Shown here: piece after piece, positions 7,134 to 13,533 of the stretch
Numbering within the stretch: position 1 is the first letter of the stretch
Layout of the letters: every line of letters begins with the position of its first letter
NCBI GenBank assembly: GCA_002382495.1
Contig: DFXW01000018.1
Coordinates: 67,158-80,690 of the forward strand
DNA length: 13,533 bases
Direction: 5' to 3'
Origin: Flavobacterium sp. UBA4098
Lineage (GTDB): Bacteria; Bacteroidota; Bacteroidia; Flavobacteriales; Flavobacteriaceae
Translations under genes and position numbers: made by a program
Notes under the pieces: model-generated
What the model was told of the DNA's origin: nothing
The model's input: only the letters and a program-made list of their open reading frames with translations
Database searches by the model: none

Positions 7134-7988
7134 ATGGCTTGGTTTAAAAGACACGAAAAAGGAATTACTACTCCTACCGAAGACAAAATGGATGTTCCAA
7201 AAGGTCTTTGGTACAAATCTCCAACAGGAAAAATTATTGATGCAGAGGAATTAGCACGTAACTTATATGTGAGTCCTGAAGATGATTTCCACGTTAGAAT
7301 TGGAAGTGAAACCTATTTCGAAATCTTATTTGACAATAATGAGTTTGTTGAATTGGATAAAAACATGACATCTAAAGATTCATTGCATTTTGTTGACACC
7401 AAAAAATATTCAGACCGTCTTAAAGATGTTACTTCAAAGACAAAATTGAATGATGCGGTTCGAACTGCTGTTGGAAAATCAAAAGGAAAAGATCTAGTAG
7501 TTTGTTGTATGGATTTTGCCTTTATTGGAGGTTCTATTGGAGGTGTTGTGGGAGAAAAAATCGTAAGAGGAATTGACCATGCAATCCAAAACAAATTGCC
7601 TTTTGTAATGATTTCAAAATCAGGTGGTGCTCGTATGATGGAAGCGGCGTTTTCTTTAATGCAATTAGCCAAAACTTCGGTGAAATTAGTTCAATTAGCC
7701 GAAGCTAAATTACCTTACATCTCACTTTGTACTGATCCAACCACAGGTGGAACTACAGCTTCTTATGCCATGTTAGGAGATATTAATATTTCTGAGCCTG
7801 GAGCTTTAATTGGATTTGCAGGACCCCGTGTAGTTAGAGATACAACAGGAAAAGATTTGCCGGAAGGTTTTCAAACTGCTGAATTTCTATTAGAGCATGG
7901 TTTCTTAGATTTTATCTCGCCAAGAAAAGAACTAAAAGACAATATCAATTTATATATCGACTTGATTCAAAACAACGATATTCGATAG
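7134..7988 (+). CDS. accD: Acetyl-CoA carboxylase carboxyltransferase beta subunit, lacking zinc-finger cysteines
   Basis: With AccA it transfers the carboxyl group from carboxybiotin to acetyl-CoA, giving malonyl-CoA for fatty-acid synthesis. The 284 residues are near the usual length. The crotonase-fold core is intact: SGGARMMEAAFSLMQL starts at residue 163 and TDPTTGGTTAS has its Gly pair at 205-206, supplying the oxyanion-hole backbone, followed by GFAGPRVVRDTTG. The N-terminal segment aligns with the E. coli zinc ribbon (LWYKSPTG...ARNLYVSPED), but the four zinc-binding Cys are replaced by Ser29, Gly32, Ser47 and Asp50. The fold may therefore persist without metal. I recall the same pattern from other flavobacterial AccD proteins. 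accA is not adjacent. A hairpin separates it from fbaA, and I see no clear -7 box. Confidence 0.96.
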   Translation: MAWFKRHEKGITTPTEDKMDVPKGLWYKSPTGKIIDAEELARNLYVSPEDDFHVRIGSETYFEILFDNNEFVELDKNMTSKDSLHFVDTKKYSDRLKDVTSKTKLNDAVRTAVGKSKGKDLVVCCMDFAFIGGSIGGVVGEKIVRGIDHAIQNKLPFVMISKSGGARMMEAAFSLMQLAKTSVKLVQLAEAKLPYISLCTDPTTGGTTASYAMLGDINISEPGALIGFAGPRVVRDTTGKDLPEGFQTAEFLLEHGFLDFISPRKELKDNINLYIDLIQNNDIR

Positions 7989-8007
7989 TTGAAAATATAG
8001 TTACAAA

Positions 8008-8047
8008 AAGAACCCCAAAAGGCAAATTGCTTTTTGGGGTTTTTTAT
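8008..8047. terminator. Bidirectional intrinsic terminator between accD and the ABC permease
   Basis: The arms AACCCCAAAAGGCAA (8011-8025) and TTGCTTTTTGGGGTT (8027-8041) pair along their length with one G-T wobble, closing on a very small A-rich loop. On the + strand the stem runs into TTTTTT after accD. On the - strand the opposite arm is followed by TTCTTTTT after the permease. It can therefore serve both converging genes. Confidence 0.88.
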
Positions 8048-8064
8048 ATACTAAAAGTAATGAT

Positions 8065-9315
8065 TTACATTCCTGTTCTTATCGCTTCTACAGGATCTAA
8101 TTTAGACGCTGTTATGGCAGGTAAAATACCTGAAATAAGTCCTATAATCGCAGCTAAGCTAGTTCCTAGGAACACATTGCTCATACTCAATACAAATTCA
8201 AAATTCATCGCTTTTGTTAACACAACTGATATTATCCAAACTAAAAGTAGTCCAACTGCTCCTCCAATAACTGAAAGGATCACGGCTTCAAATAAAAATT
8301 GAAACAAGATAAATCTATTTTTAGCGCCAAGTGATTTTTGGATACCAATTAAATTGGTTCGCTCTTTAACCGAAACAAACATAATATTAGCAATACCAAA
8401 ACCACCAACTAACAATGAAAATCCGCTGATGATCCATCCTACTACATTCATTTGACCTACAATTCCATCAATCAAATCTGTAAATCCAGATAAAACATTG
8501 ATAAAGAAATTGTCTATTTCATCGGTTTTCATACCACGATAATTTCGCAATTTTTGAGTAAGTTCCGCTTTAAAAGCATCCATATCAACCCCTTTTTCTG
8601 GTTTTATTAAAATTACTGGAGTTAAGGCGTCATTGTTATCACCGTACATTCGTCTTAAAAAATTAACAGGAATAAAAACCGAAGTATCATTACTATCCCC
8701 AAAAATCCCTGCGCCTTGTTTTTTCAAAACACCAATTACCGTAAATCGTTGACCGTATAATCTAATGTTTTTACCAATAGGATTGGCACCTTCAAAAAGA
8801 CCCGATGCTATTTCATTTCCTAAAACAATAACCGCTGAGCCAGAATTGGACTCTGATTCATTATAAAAACGACCTTCATCAAATTCTAAACCTTCAATTT
8901 CGATAAACTCATGAGAAACAGGAACTACATTAATATCGCTAACAGTAGCCGATTGGTATTTTATAGATTCTCTATTGACAAAAAGTTGAAACGCCATTTG
9001 ATTGACATCATTCATTGAACCTTTTAAATATTCGTATTCATCATATTTAACATTTGGAAATTGTTCTCTTTTCCATTGTGGGATTTCAGAAGGTCCAAAA
9101 GAAAAACGCATTAAATAAATGGTATTTTTATCTAAACTACTCAAGTCTTTTTTAATTTTTCGATCCAAAGAATCTACTGCGGCAAGGACTGCAATAATTG
9201 AAAATATTCCAATTGTTACCCCTAATAATGAAAGTAAAGTCCTGAGTTTATTATTGCGCAATGCATTTATTGCAAACCTAAAACTCTCTTTTAATAATCG
9301 AAGATATACTAACAT
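8065..9315 (-). CDS. MacB/FtsX-type ABC transporter permease
   Basis: This is an inner-membrane subunit of the type VII (MacB-like) ABC superfamily, whose members export peptides, drugs or lipoproteins or transmit mechanical force to the periplasm. The 416 residues show the standard layout. TM1 is at about 26-46 in LRTLLSLLGVTIGIFSII. A large periplasmic MacB_PCD domain (about 50-285) follows. TM2-TM4 are near 291-314, 337-365 and 380-403. A cytoplasmic coupling segment, KERTNLIGIQKSLGA (317-331), precedes TM3. The C-terminus LDPVEAIRTGM is classic for the family. No ATPase or membrane-fusion gene lies beside it here, so its partner must be encoded elsewhere, and the substrate is unknown. It is convergent with accD and divergent from purH. 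LolC/LolE-like function cannot be excluded. Confidence 0.9.
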   Translation of the reverse strand: MLVYLRLLKESFRFAINALRNNKLRTLLSLLGVTIGIFSIIAVLAAVDSLDRKIKKDLSSLDKNTIYLMRFSFGPSEIPQWKREQFPNVKYDEYEYLKGSMNDVNQMAFQLFVNRESIKYQSATVSDINVVPVSHEFIEIEGLEFDEGRFYNESESNSGSAVIVLGNEIASGLFEGANPIGKNIRLYGQRFTVIGVLKKQGAGIFGDSNDTSVFIPVNFLRRMYGDNNDALTPVILIKPEKGVDMDAFKAELTQKLRNYRGMKTDEIDNFFINVLSGFTDLIDGIVGQMNVVGWIISGFSLLVGGFGIANIMFVSVKERTNLIGIQKSLGAKNRFILFQFLFEAVILSVIGGAVGLLLVWIISVVLTKAMNFEFVLSMSNVFLGTSLAAIIGLISGILPAITASKLDPVEAIRTGM

Positions 9316-9450
9316 ACTTTTTTTCTTTTGTAACCATGTAAAATTCAGTAAATTTTATTCAAAAACCTAATATAAATTAGTTGGAAGATAAGTGTATATA
9401 TTTCTCAGAATGTTACAGCTTTAGATGGATATTTATAATCAAAAAAAAAC

Positions 9451-9458
9451 TATTTTTG
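9451..9458 (+). promoter_or_regulatory. -7 box of the purH promoter
   Basis: TATTTTTG matches TAnnTTTG exactly, 22 bases before the purH ATG, leaving a very short leader. No good -33 match is visible. On the other strand of this 165-base divergent region, the best candidate for the ABC permease is the imperfect TAGGTTTT (complement of 9362-9369), about 45 bases from its ATG. I see no purine riboswitch fold here. Confidence 0.55.
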
Positions 9459-9480
9459 CACTTTAAATTTTTAACTACAC

Positions 9481-11007
9481 ATGAGCACAACTAAATCTAT
9501 TCAATCTGCATTAATTTCAGTATTTTCAAAAGACGGTCTTGAACCAATTGTAAGAAAATTGCATTCACAAAATGTAACCCTTTACTCTACAGGAGGAACG
9601 GAAGATTTCATCAAAAACCTAGGTATTCCGGTAATTCCAGTTGAAGATGTAACTTCTTACCCATCAATTCTTGGTGGAAGAGTAAAGACATTACATCCAA
9701 AAGTTTTTGGAGGGATCTTAAACCGTCAAGATAATGAAACTGATGTGCAACAAATGAAGGAATACGACATTCCTCAGATTGATTTAGTAATTGTTGACTT
9801 ATATCCGTTTGAAAAAACAGTTGCCTCTGGCGCTAGTGAAGCTGACATCATTGAAAAAATTGATATTGGTGGAATTTCATTGATTCGCGCCGCTGCCAAA
9901 AACTTCAAGGATACTGTTATTGTAGCTTCTGTTGACGATTACAGCTTGTTTTTAGATATGATTACTGCTCAAAATGGCGCTACAACATTGGAAGACAGAA
10001 AGCTTTTGGCAACCAAAGCATTCCACGTTTCTTCACATTATGACGGTGCTATCTTTAACTATTTCAATACAGACGAAACTATTTATAAAGAAAGTATTGC
10101 CAATGGTCAAGTATTGCGTTACGGAGAAAACCCACATCAAAAAGGATTTTTCTTTGGCGAATTTGACAAAATGTTCAACAAAGTTCATGGAAAAGAGTTG
10201 TCTTATAACAACCTTCTGGATGTAGATGCTGCCGTAAATTTAATTGCTGAATTTAAGAACGACGGACCTACTTTTGCCATTTTAAAACACAATAATGCGT
10301 GTGGATTAGCTTCTAGAAAAACGATTAGTGAAGCTTACTTAGCGGCTTTAGCGTGTGACCCAACATCAGCCTTTGGCGGAGTGCTAATTGCCAATACAAA
10401 AATTGATGTAGCCACTGCAACTGAAATCAACAAGTTGTTCTGCGAAGTAGTTATCGCACCTGCTTTTGATGCAGAAGCCATCGCAATTTTAGAAGAAAAG
10501 AAAAACCGAATTATATTAGTTCAAAACGAAGTAGCCTTACCGCAAAGACAAGTTCGTACTTGCTTGAACGGAATTTTAGTTCAAGACAGAAATAACATTA
10601 CCGATACCAAAGAAGATTTAAAAACGGTTACCATTACGGCTCCAACAACTCAAGAAGTAGACGATTTAATTTTTGCATCCAAAGTGTGCAAAAACACTAA
10701 ATCGAACACTATTGTTTTTGCTAAAAACGGAACTCTTATCTCTTCTGGAACAGGTCAAACTTCAAGAGTTGACGCTTTAATGCAAGCCATTGATAAAGCC
10801 AAAGCATTTGGTTTTGACTTGAATGGAGCCTCTATGGCTAGTGATGCTTTCTTCCCATTTCCTGATTGTGTGGAGTTGGCTAAAAAAGCAGGAATCACAG
10901 CTGTAATTCAACCTGGAGGATCTATTAAAGATCAGTTGAGTATTGACTATTGTAATGAAAATAAATTAGCAATGGTATTTACAGGAACACGTCATTTTAA
11001 ACATTAA
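9481..11007 (+). CDS. purH: Bifunctional AICAR transformylase / IMP cyclohydrolase
   Basis: PurH formylates AICAR with 10-formyl-tetrahydrofolate and closes the ring to IMP, the last two steps of de novo purine synthesis. The N-terminal MGS-like cyclohydrolase domain (about 1-145) shows LYSTGGTEDF, SYPSILGGRVKTLHPKVFGG and DLVIVDLYPF. The transformylase domain follows, with YGENPHQKG (214-222), LSYNNLLDVDAA, the catalytic KHNNACG (Lys269-His270), AFGGVLIAN and the C-terminal DAFFPFPDCVELA and GTRHFKH. The 508 residues are slightly fewer than in the E. coli enzyme but complete. The ATG directly follows a short A/T-rich leader with its own -7 box. The formyl donor links it loosely to folA and thyA, but they are 9 kb away and not in the same operon. 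Confidence 0.97.
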   Translation: MSTTKSIQSALISVFSKDGLEPIVRKLHSQNVTLYSTGGTEDFIKNLGIPVIPVEDVTSYPSILGGRVKTLHPKVFGGILNRQDNETDVQQMKEYDIPQIDLVIVDLYPFEKTVASGASEADIIEKIDIGGISLIRAAAKNFKDTVIVASVDDYSLFLDMITAQNGATTLEDRKLLATKAFHVSSHYDGAIFNYFNTDETIYKESIANGQVLRYGENPHQKGFFFGEFDKMFNKVHGKELSYNNLLDVDAAVNLIAEFKNDGPTFAILKHNNACGLASRKTISEAYLAALACDPTSAFGGVLIANTKIDVATATEINKLFCEVVIAPAFDAEAIAILEEKKNRIILVQNEVALPQRQVRTCLNGILVQDRNNITDTKEDLKTVTITAPTTQEVDDLIFASKVCKNTKSNTIVFAKNGTLISSGTGQTSRVDALMQAIDKAKAFGFDLNGASMASDAFFPFPDCVELAKKAGITAVIQPGGSIKDQLSIDYCNENKLAMVFTGTRHFKH

Positions 11008-11013
11008 TTTGTT

Positions 11014-11021
11014 TAACTTTG
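11014..11021 (+). promoter_or_regulatory. -7 box of the mreBCD-mrdA operon promoter
   Basis: TAACTTTG matches TAnnTTTG exactly, 7 bases after the purH stop. Transcription would begin near 11027, giving an A/T-rich leader of about 34 bases before the mreB ATG at 11061. No convincing -33 match is seen, and there is no terminator hairpin between purH and mreB, so purH read-through is possible. Confidence 0.5.
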
Positions 11022-11060
11022 CTTGTTATTTAATTTTAAATTTAAAACCCAATTACGCTT

Positions 11061-12089
11061 ATGGGATTTTTTGATTTCATGACCGAGGATATCGCAATTG
11101 ACCTTGGTACCGCAAACACATTAATTATTCACAACGATAAAGTTGTTATAGATAGCCCTTCTATTGTAGCTAGAGATAGAATTTCTGGTAAAATCATTGC
11201 TGTTGGTAAAGAAGCCAATATGATGCAGGGTAAAACTCACGAAAACATAAAAACAATTCGCCCTCTTAAAGATGGAGTAATTGCTGATTTTGACGCTTCA
11301 GAGAAAATGATTAATATGTTTATTAAGAGTATTCCTGCGCTGAAAAAAAGGATGTTTACCCCTGCTTTACGAATGGTGGTTTGTATTCCATCAGGCATTA
11401 CTGAAGTAGAGATGAGAGCGGTAAAAGAATCCTGCGAAAGAGTAAATGGTAAAGAAGTATATTTGATTCACGAACCTATGGCAGCAGCTATTGGTATCGG
11501 AATTGACATTATGCAACCTAAAGGAAATATGATTGTTGATATCGGTGGTGGTACTACTGAAATCGCTGTAATTGCCCTTGGCGGAATTGTTTGCGACAAA
11601 TCAGTTAAAATTGCAGGGGATGTTTTCACAAACGACATCATCTATTATATGCGTACGCAACACAACTTATTTGTTGGAGAAAGTACCGCAGAGAAAATTA
11701 AAATTCAAATTGGAGCCGCTTTAGAAGATTTAGAAACTCCTCCAGAAGACATGTCTGTTCAAGGACGTGATTTGTTAACTGGAAAACCAAAACAAGTAGA
11801 GGTTTCTCATCGTGAAATCGCAAAAGCTTTAGATAAATCTATCCAACGTATCGAAGATGCAATTATGGAAACTTTATCTCAAACACCTCCAGAATTAGCA
11901 GCAGATATTTACAACACAGGAATCTATCTTGCAGGTGGAGGATCAATGTTGCGAGGTCTAGACAAACGTATTTCTTTAAAAACTGATCTTCCGGTTTATA
12001 TTGCTGAAGATCCTTTAAGAGCAGTAGTAAGAGGAACTGGTATGGCGCTTAAAAATATCAATAGATTTAAAAGTATCTTGATTAAATAG
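11061..12089 (+). CDS. mreB: Rod shape-determining protein MreB (bacterial actin)
   Basis: MreB forms membrane-bound antiparallel filaments that guide lateral cell-wall synthesis by the Rod complex. The 342 residues span the full actin fold. Phosphate motif 1 is IDLGTANT (13-20). The connecting segment is IHEPMAAAIG (136-145), with the presumed catalytic Glu138. Phosphate motif 2 is VDIGGGTTE (159-167), and the adenosine motif is AGGGSMLRGL (291-300). The N-terminus MGFFDFMTEDIAIDLG starts directly with a short amphipathic, membrane-binding stretch, as in other MreBs. It heads mreB-mreC-mreD-mrdA, 39 bases before mreC, with its own predicted promoter just after purH. The presence of the whole set implies rod-shaped cells, in line with flavobacteria. 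Confidence 0.97.
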   Translation: MGFFDFMTEDIAIDLGTANTLIIHNDKVVIDSPSIVARDRISGKIIAVGKEANMMQGKTHENIKTIRPLKDGVIADFDASEKMINMFIKSIPALKKRMFTPALRMVVCIPSGITEVEMRAVKESCERVNGKEVYLIHEPMAAAIGIGIDIMQPKGNMIVDIGGGTTEIAVIALGGIVCDKSVKIAGDVFTNDIIYYMRTQHNLFVGESTAEKIKIQIGAALEDLETPPEDMSVQGRDLLTGKPKQVEVSHREIAKALDKSIQRIEDAIMETLSQTPPELAADIYNTGIYLAGGGSMLRGLDKRISLKTDLPVYIAEDPLRAVVRGTGMALKNINRFKSILIK

Positions 12090-12128
12090 TCTTTCTCAAA
12101 AAGAAGTCATAAATAATACATTTATAAA

Positions 12129-12953
12129 ATGCAGCAAATATTTACTTTTATATTTAAAAACAGTAATCGCTTACTGTTTTTGCTGCTTTTAGGTATTTCG
12201 TTATCACTTACAATTCAATCCCATTCATTTCATAGAAGTAAAGTGATTAGTTCTGCTAATTTCATGAGTGGCGGGGTATATGAAAAACTAAGCGAATTTG
12301 ATGAATACTTGAATTTAAAATCTCAAAATGAAGCATTGGCTCAAGAAAATGCAGCATTAAAAAGTTTATTATTCAACAAAAAAGATTCAACTGTAGTTGC
12401 CAAATTAGATAGTATTAAAGGAGTAAAACCTACTGATATTATTGTCTCTAAAGTAATTCACAATTCGTATAATGTTCACGAGAATTATCTCACTTTAAAT
12501 TCGGGAGAACTCCAAGGGGTTAAACCTGATATGGGAGTAATTAATAGTTTAGGAATTGTTGGGATTATCGACAATACTTCCCCTCGCTATGCAACTGTAA
12601 TTAGTATTTTGAACAAAAAATCACAAATAAATGCCAAGGTTAAAAAATCAAATCACTTTGGTTCATTAATTTGGAATGGAAAAAGTACAGGATTTGTTCA
12701 GTTGATTGATGTTCCAAGATTGGCTTCTGTAAGAAAAGGAGATACTATTGTTACTGGTGGCCAATCGGTAATTTTTCCGGAAAACATTAACATTGGCACG
12801 ATTGACAAAGTATATATTGATAATGAAACGAATTATTATACTTTGGATATCAAATTGTTCAATGATATGACTAACCTAGGTCATGTGTATATAATTAAAG
12901 GAAAGGACAGACAAGAAATTATCAATCTAGAAAAACGAGAAGAAGATGAATAG
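12129..12953 (+). CDS. mreC: Rod shape-determining protein MreC
   Basis: MreC is a bitopic inner-membrane protein whose periplasmic part assembles and activates PBP2 within the Rod complex. The 274 residues show a short cytoplasmic start, one transmembrane helix (about 14-31), and a heptad-rich coiled coil (about 50-85) containing LNLKSQNEALAQENAALKSL. A beta-rich domain (about 100-260) carries the family segments LNSGELQGVKPDMGVIN, GIVGII and HFGSLIWNG. The charged tail NLEKREEDE is unremarkable. Its last 8 bases contain the mreD start, so translation of the two is probably coupled. No promoter is evident in the 39-base gap after mreB. Confidence 0.94.
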   Translation: MQQIFTFIFKNSNRLLFLLLLGISLSLTIQSHSFHRSKVISSANFMSGGVYEKLSEFDEYLNLKSQNEALAQENAALKSLLFNKKDSTVVAKLDSIKGVKPTDIIVSKVIHNSYNVHENYLTLNSGELQGVKPDMGVINSLGIVGIIDNTSPRYATVISILNKKSQINAKVKKSNHFGSLIWNGKSTGFVQLIDVPRLASVRKGDTIVTGGQSVIFPENINIGTIDKVYIDNETNYYTLDIKLFNDMTNLGHVYIIKGKDRQEIINLEKREEDE

Positions 12954-13452
12954 TAGTTTATTTTTCAATCTTTTTAGATTTATTATATTACTTAGCCTGC
13001 AAGTTATTGTGTTCAACAATATCAATTTGTTTGGTTTCATCAGTCCGTTCCCATATATCTTGTTTATCATTTTATATCCGGTAAATGGAAATAAATCGGG
13101 TTTATTAGTAGCTAGTTTTCTTTTGGGAATAATCCTAGATATGTTTAGCAACTCCGGAGGAATTCATACCACAGCGAGTTTACTACTTGCTTATTTTAGA
13201 CCCTCCATTTTTAAATTTGCATTTGGTGTGAGTTATGAATACCAAACCATTAAACTAAATGACACACTAACTCCTGAACGTTTTTCATTTCTTTTAGTTG
13301 CTGTAGTACTACATCATTTAGTCTTATTTATTTTTGAAGCATTCCAATTCAGTCTGCTATGGGATATTTTAATTCGGACATTGCTTAGCAGCATTGTTAC
13401 ACTTATTATTTGCATCATTATTATCTACTTAATTAAGCCAAATAAGCGATGA
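12946..13452 (+). CDS. mreD: Rod shape-determining protein MreD
   Basis: MreD is a small integral membrane protein of the Rod complex that works with MreC. The 168 residues are strongly hydrophobic with about five to six membrane segments: near 7-28, 33-49, 53-68, 71-86, 115-137 and 140-162. Segment NKSGLLVASFLLGIILDMFS matches the conserved G-x-x-x-D pattern of MreD. It lacks further catalytic motifs, as expected; assignment rests on topology, size and position between mreC and mrdA. It overlaps mreC by 8 bases and mrdA by 4 (ATGA), a layout that suggests stoichiometric coupled translation. Confidence 0.9.
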   Translation: MNSSLFFNLFRFIILLSLQVIVFNNINLFGFISPFPYILFIILYPVNGNKSGLLVASFLLGIILDMFSNSGGIHTTASLLLAYFRPSIFKFAFGVSYEYQTIKLNDTLTPERFSFLLVAVVLHHLVLFIFEAFQFSLLWDILIRTLLSSIVTLIICIIIIYLIKPNKR

Positions 13453-13533
13453 GAAAAGTATTGCTGCCTTCCTTAATCATTATTGCAGCATCCTTGCTGG
13501 TACTACGTATTTTTTATCTTCAAGTTATTGATG
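13449..13533 (+). CDS. mrdA: Penicillin-binding protein 2, N-terminal fragment (cut by window end)
   Basis: PBP2 is the transpeptidase of lateral-wall synthesis, paired with RodA and activated by MreC. Only 28 codons are visible: MRKVLLPSLIIIAAS is followed by LLVLRIFYLQVID, a single transmembrane anchor ending in the R-x-x-YLQ pattern typical of class B PBPs. The ATG overlaps the mreD stop. Identification depends on this N-terminus and the standard mreBCD-mrdA order; the catalytic domain lies beyond the window. rodA is the expected next gene but cannot be seen. Confidence 0.85.
   Translation, partial: MRKVLLPSLIIIAASLLVLRIFYLQVID

Noticed and set aside
7313..7672. 119-codon open frame on the - strand inside accD
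   Set aside because: It lies antisense to the conserved carboxyltransferase core and its protein has no recognisable features; a shadow frame.
8027..8302. 91-codon + strand frame after accD
   Set aside because: It overlaps the terminator and the 3' end of the well-supported permease on the other strand.
9316..9480. Possible purine riboswitch before purH
   Set aside because: The predicted leader after the -7 box is only about 15 bases and no conserved purine aptamer core is visible.
1..13533. CRISPR array, insertion sequence, prophage or defence island
   Set aside because: No regularly spaced repeats, transposase, integrase, tRNA-linked attachment site or defence gene is visible; every large gene has a housekeeping or envelope role.

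Overview
The window reads as an ordinary chromosomal segment of a Flavobacterium-like member of the Bacteroidota. The DNA is strongly A+T-rich. Start codons are preceded by A-rich leaders rather than Shine-Dalgarno sequences, and several genes have a TAnnTTTG -7 box typical of this phylum. The gene content agrees: a PorT/SprT protein of the type IX secretion system, a lipoprotein-anchored TamA-like barrel (TamL type) and menaquinone-type UbiE/MenG. The genus assignment is inferred from protein similarity recalled from memory, not from a search.

Left part (1-2642, + strand): the 3' end of thymidylate synthase (thyA) is followed by dihydrofolate reductase (folA), the two steps that make dTMP and recycle dihydrofolate. 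A gap of about 390 bases follows. It holds no intact gene but contains a reading frame interrupted by one stop, possibly a decayed gene. Then ubiE and porT lie one base apart and are probably co-transcribed.

Middle part (2646-9315): a SpoU/TrmH-family RNA 2'-O-methyltransferase (- strand) converges on porT and diverges from a large outer-membrane assembly protein of the BamA/TamA superfamily, which must start at TTG. Next come class II fructose-bisphosphate aldolase (fbaA) and the acetyl-CoA carboxylase beta subunit (accD), separated by a perfect 32-bp palindrome. A strong hairpin with T-runs on both sides separates accD from a converging MacB/FtsX-type ABC permease that has no ATPase gene beside it.

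Right part (9481-13533, + strand): purH carries out the last two steps of IMP synthesis. It is followed by the rod-shape cluster mreB, mreC, mreD and the start of mrdA (PBP2), which is cut by the window edge. mreC/mreD overlap by 8 bases and mreD/mrdA by 4, indicating one tightly coupled operon for lateral-wall synthesis.

I found no mobile element, CRISPR array, tRNA, rRNA or undescribed multi-gene system. The points most worth a second look are the AccD zinc finger without any of its cysteines, the interrupted frame before ubiE, the palindrome between fbaA and accD, the forced TTG start of the TamL-like gene and the lone ABC permease.
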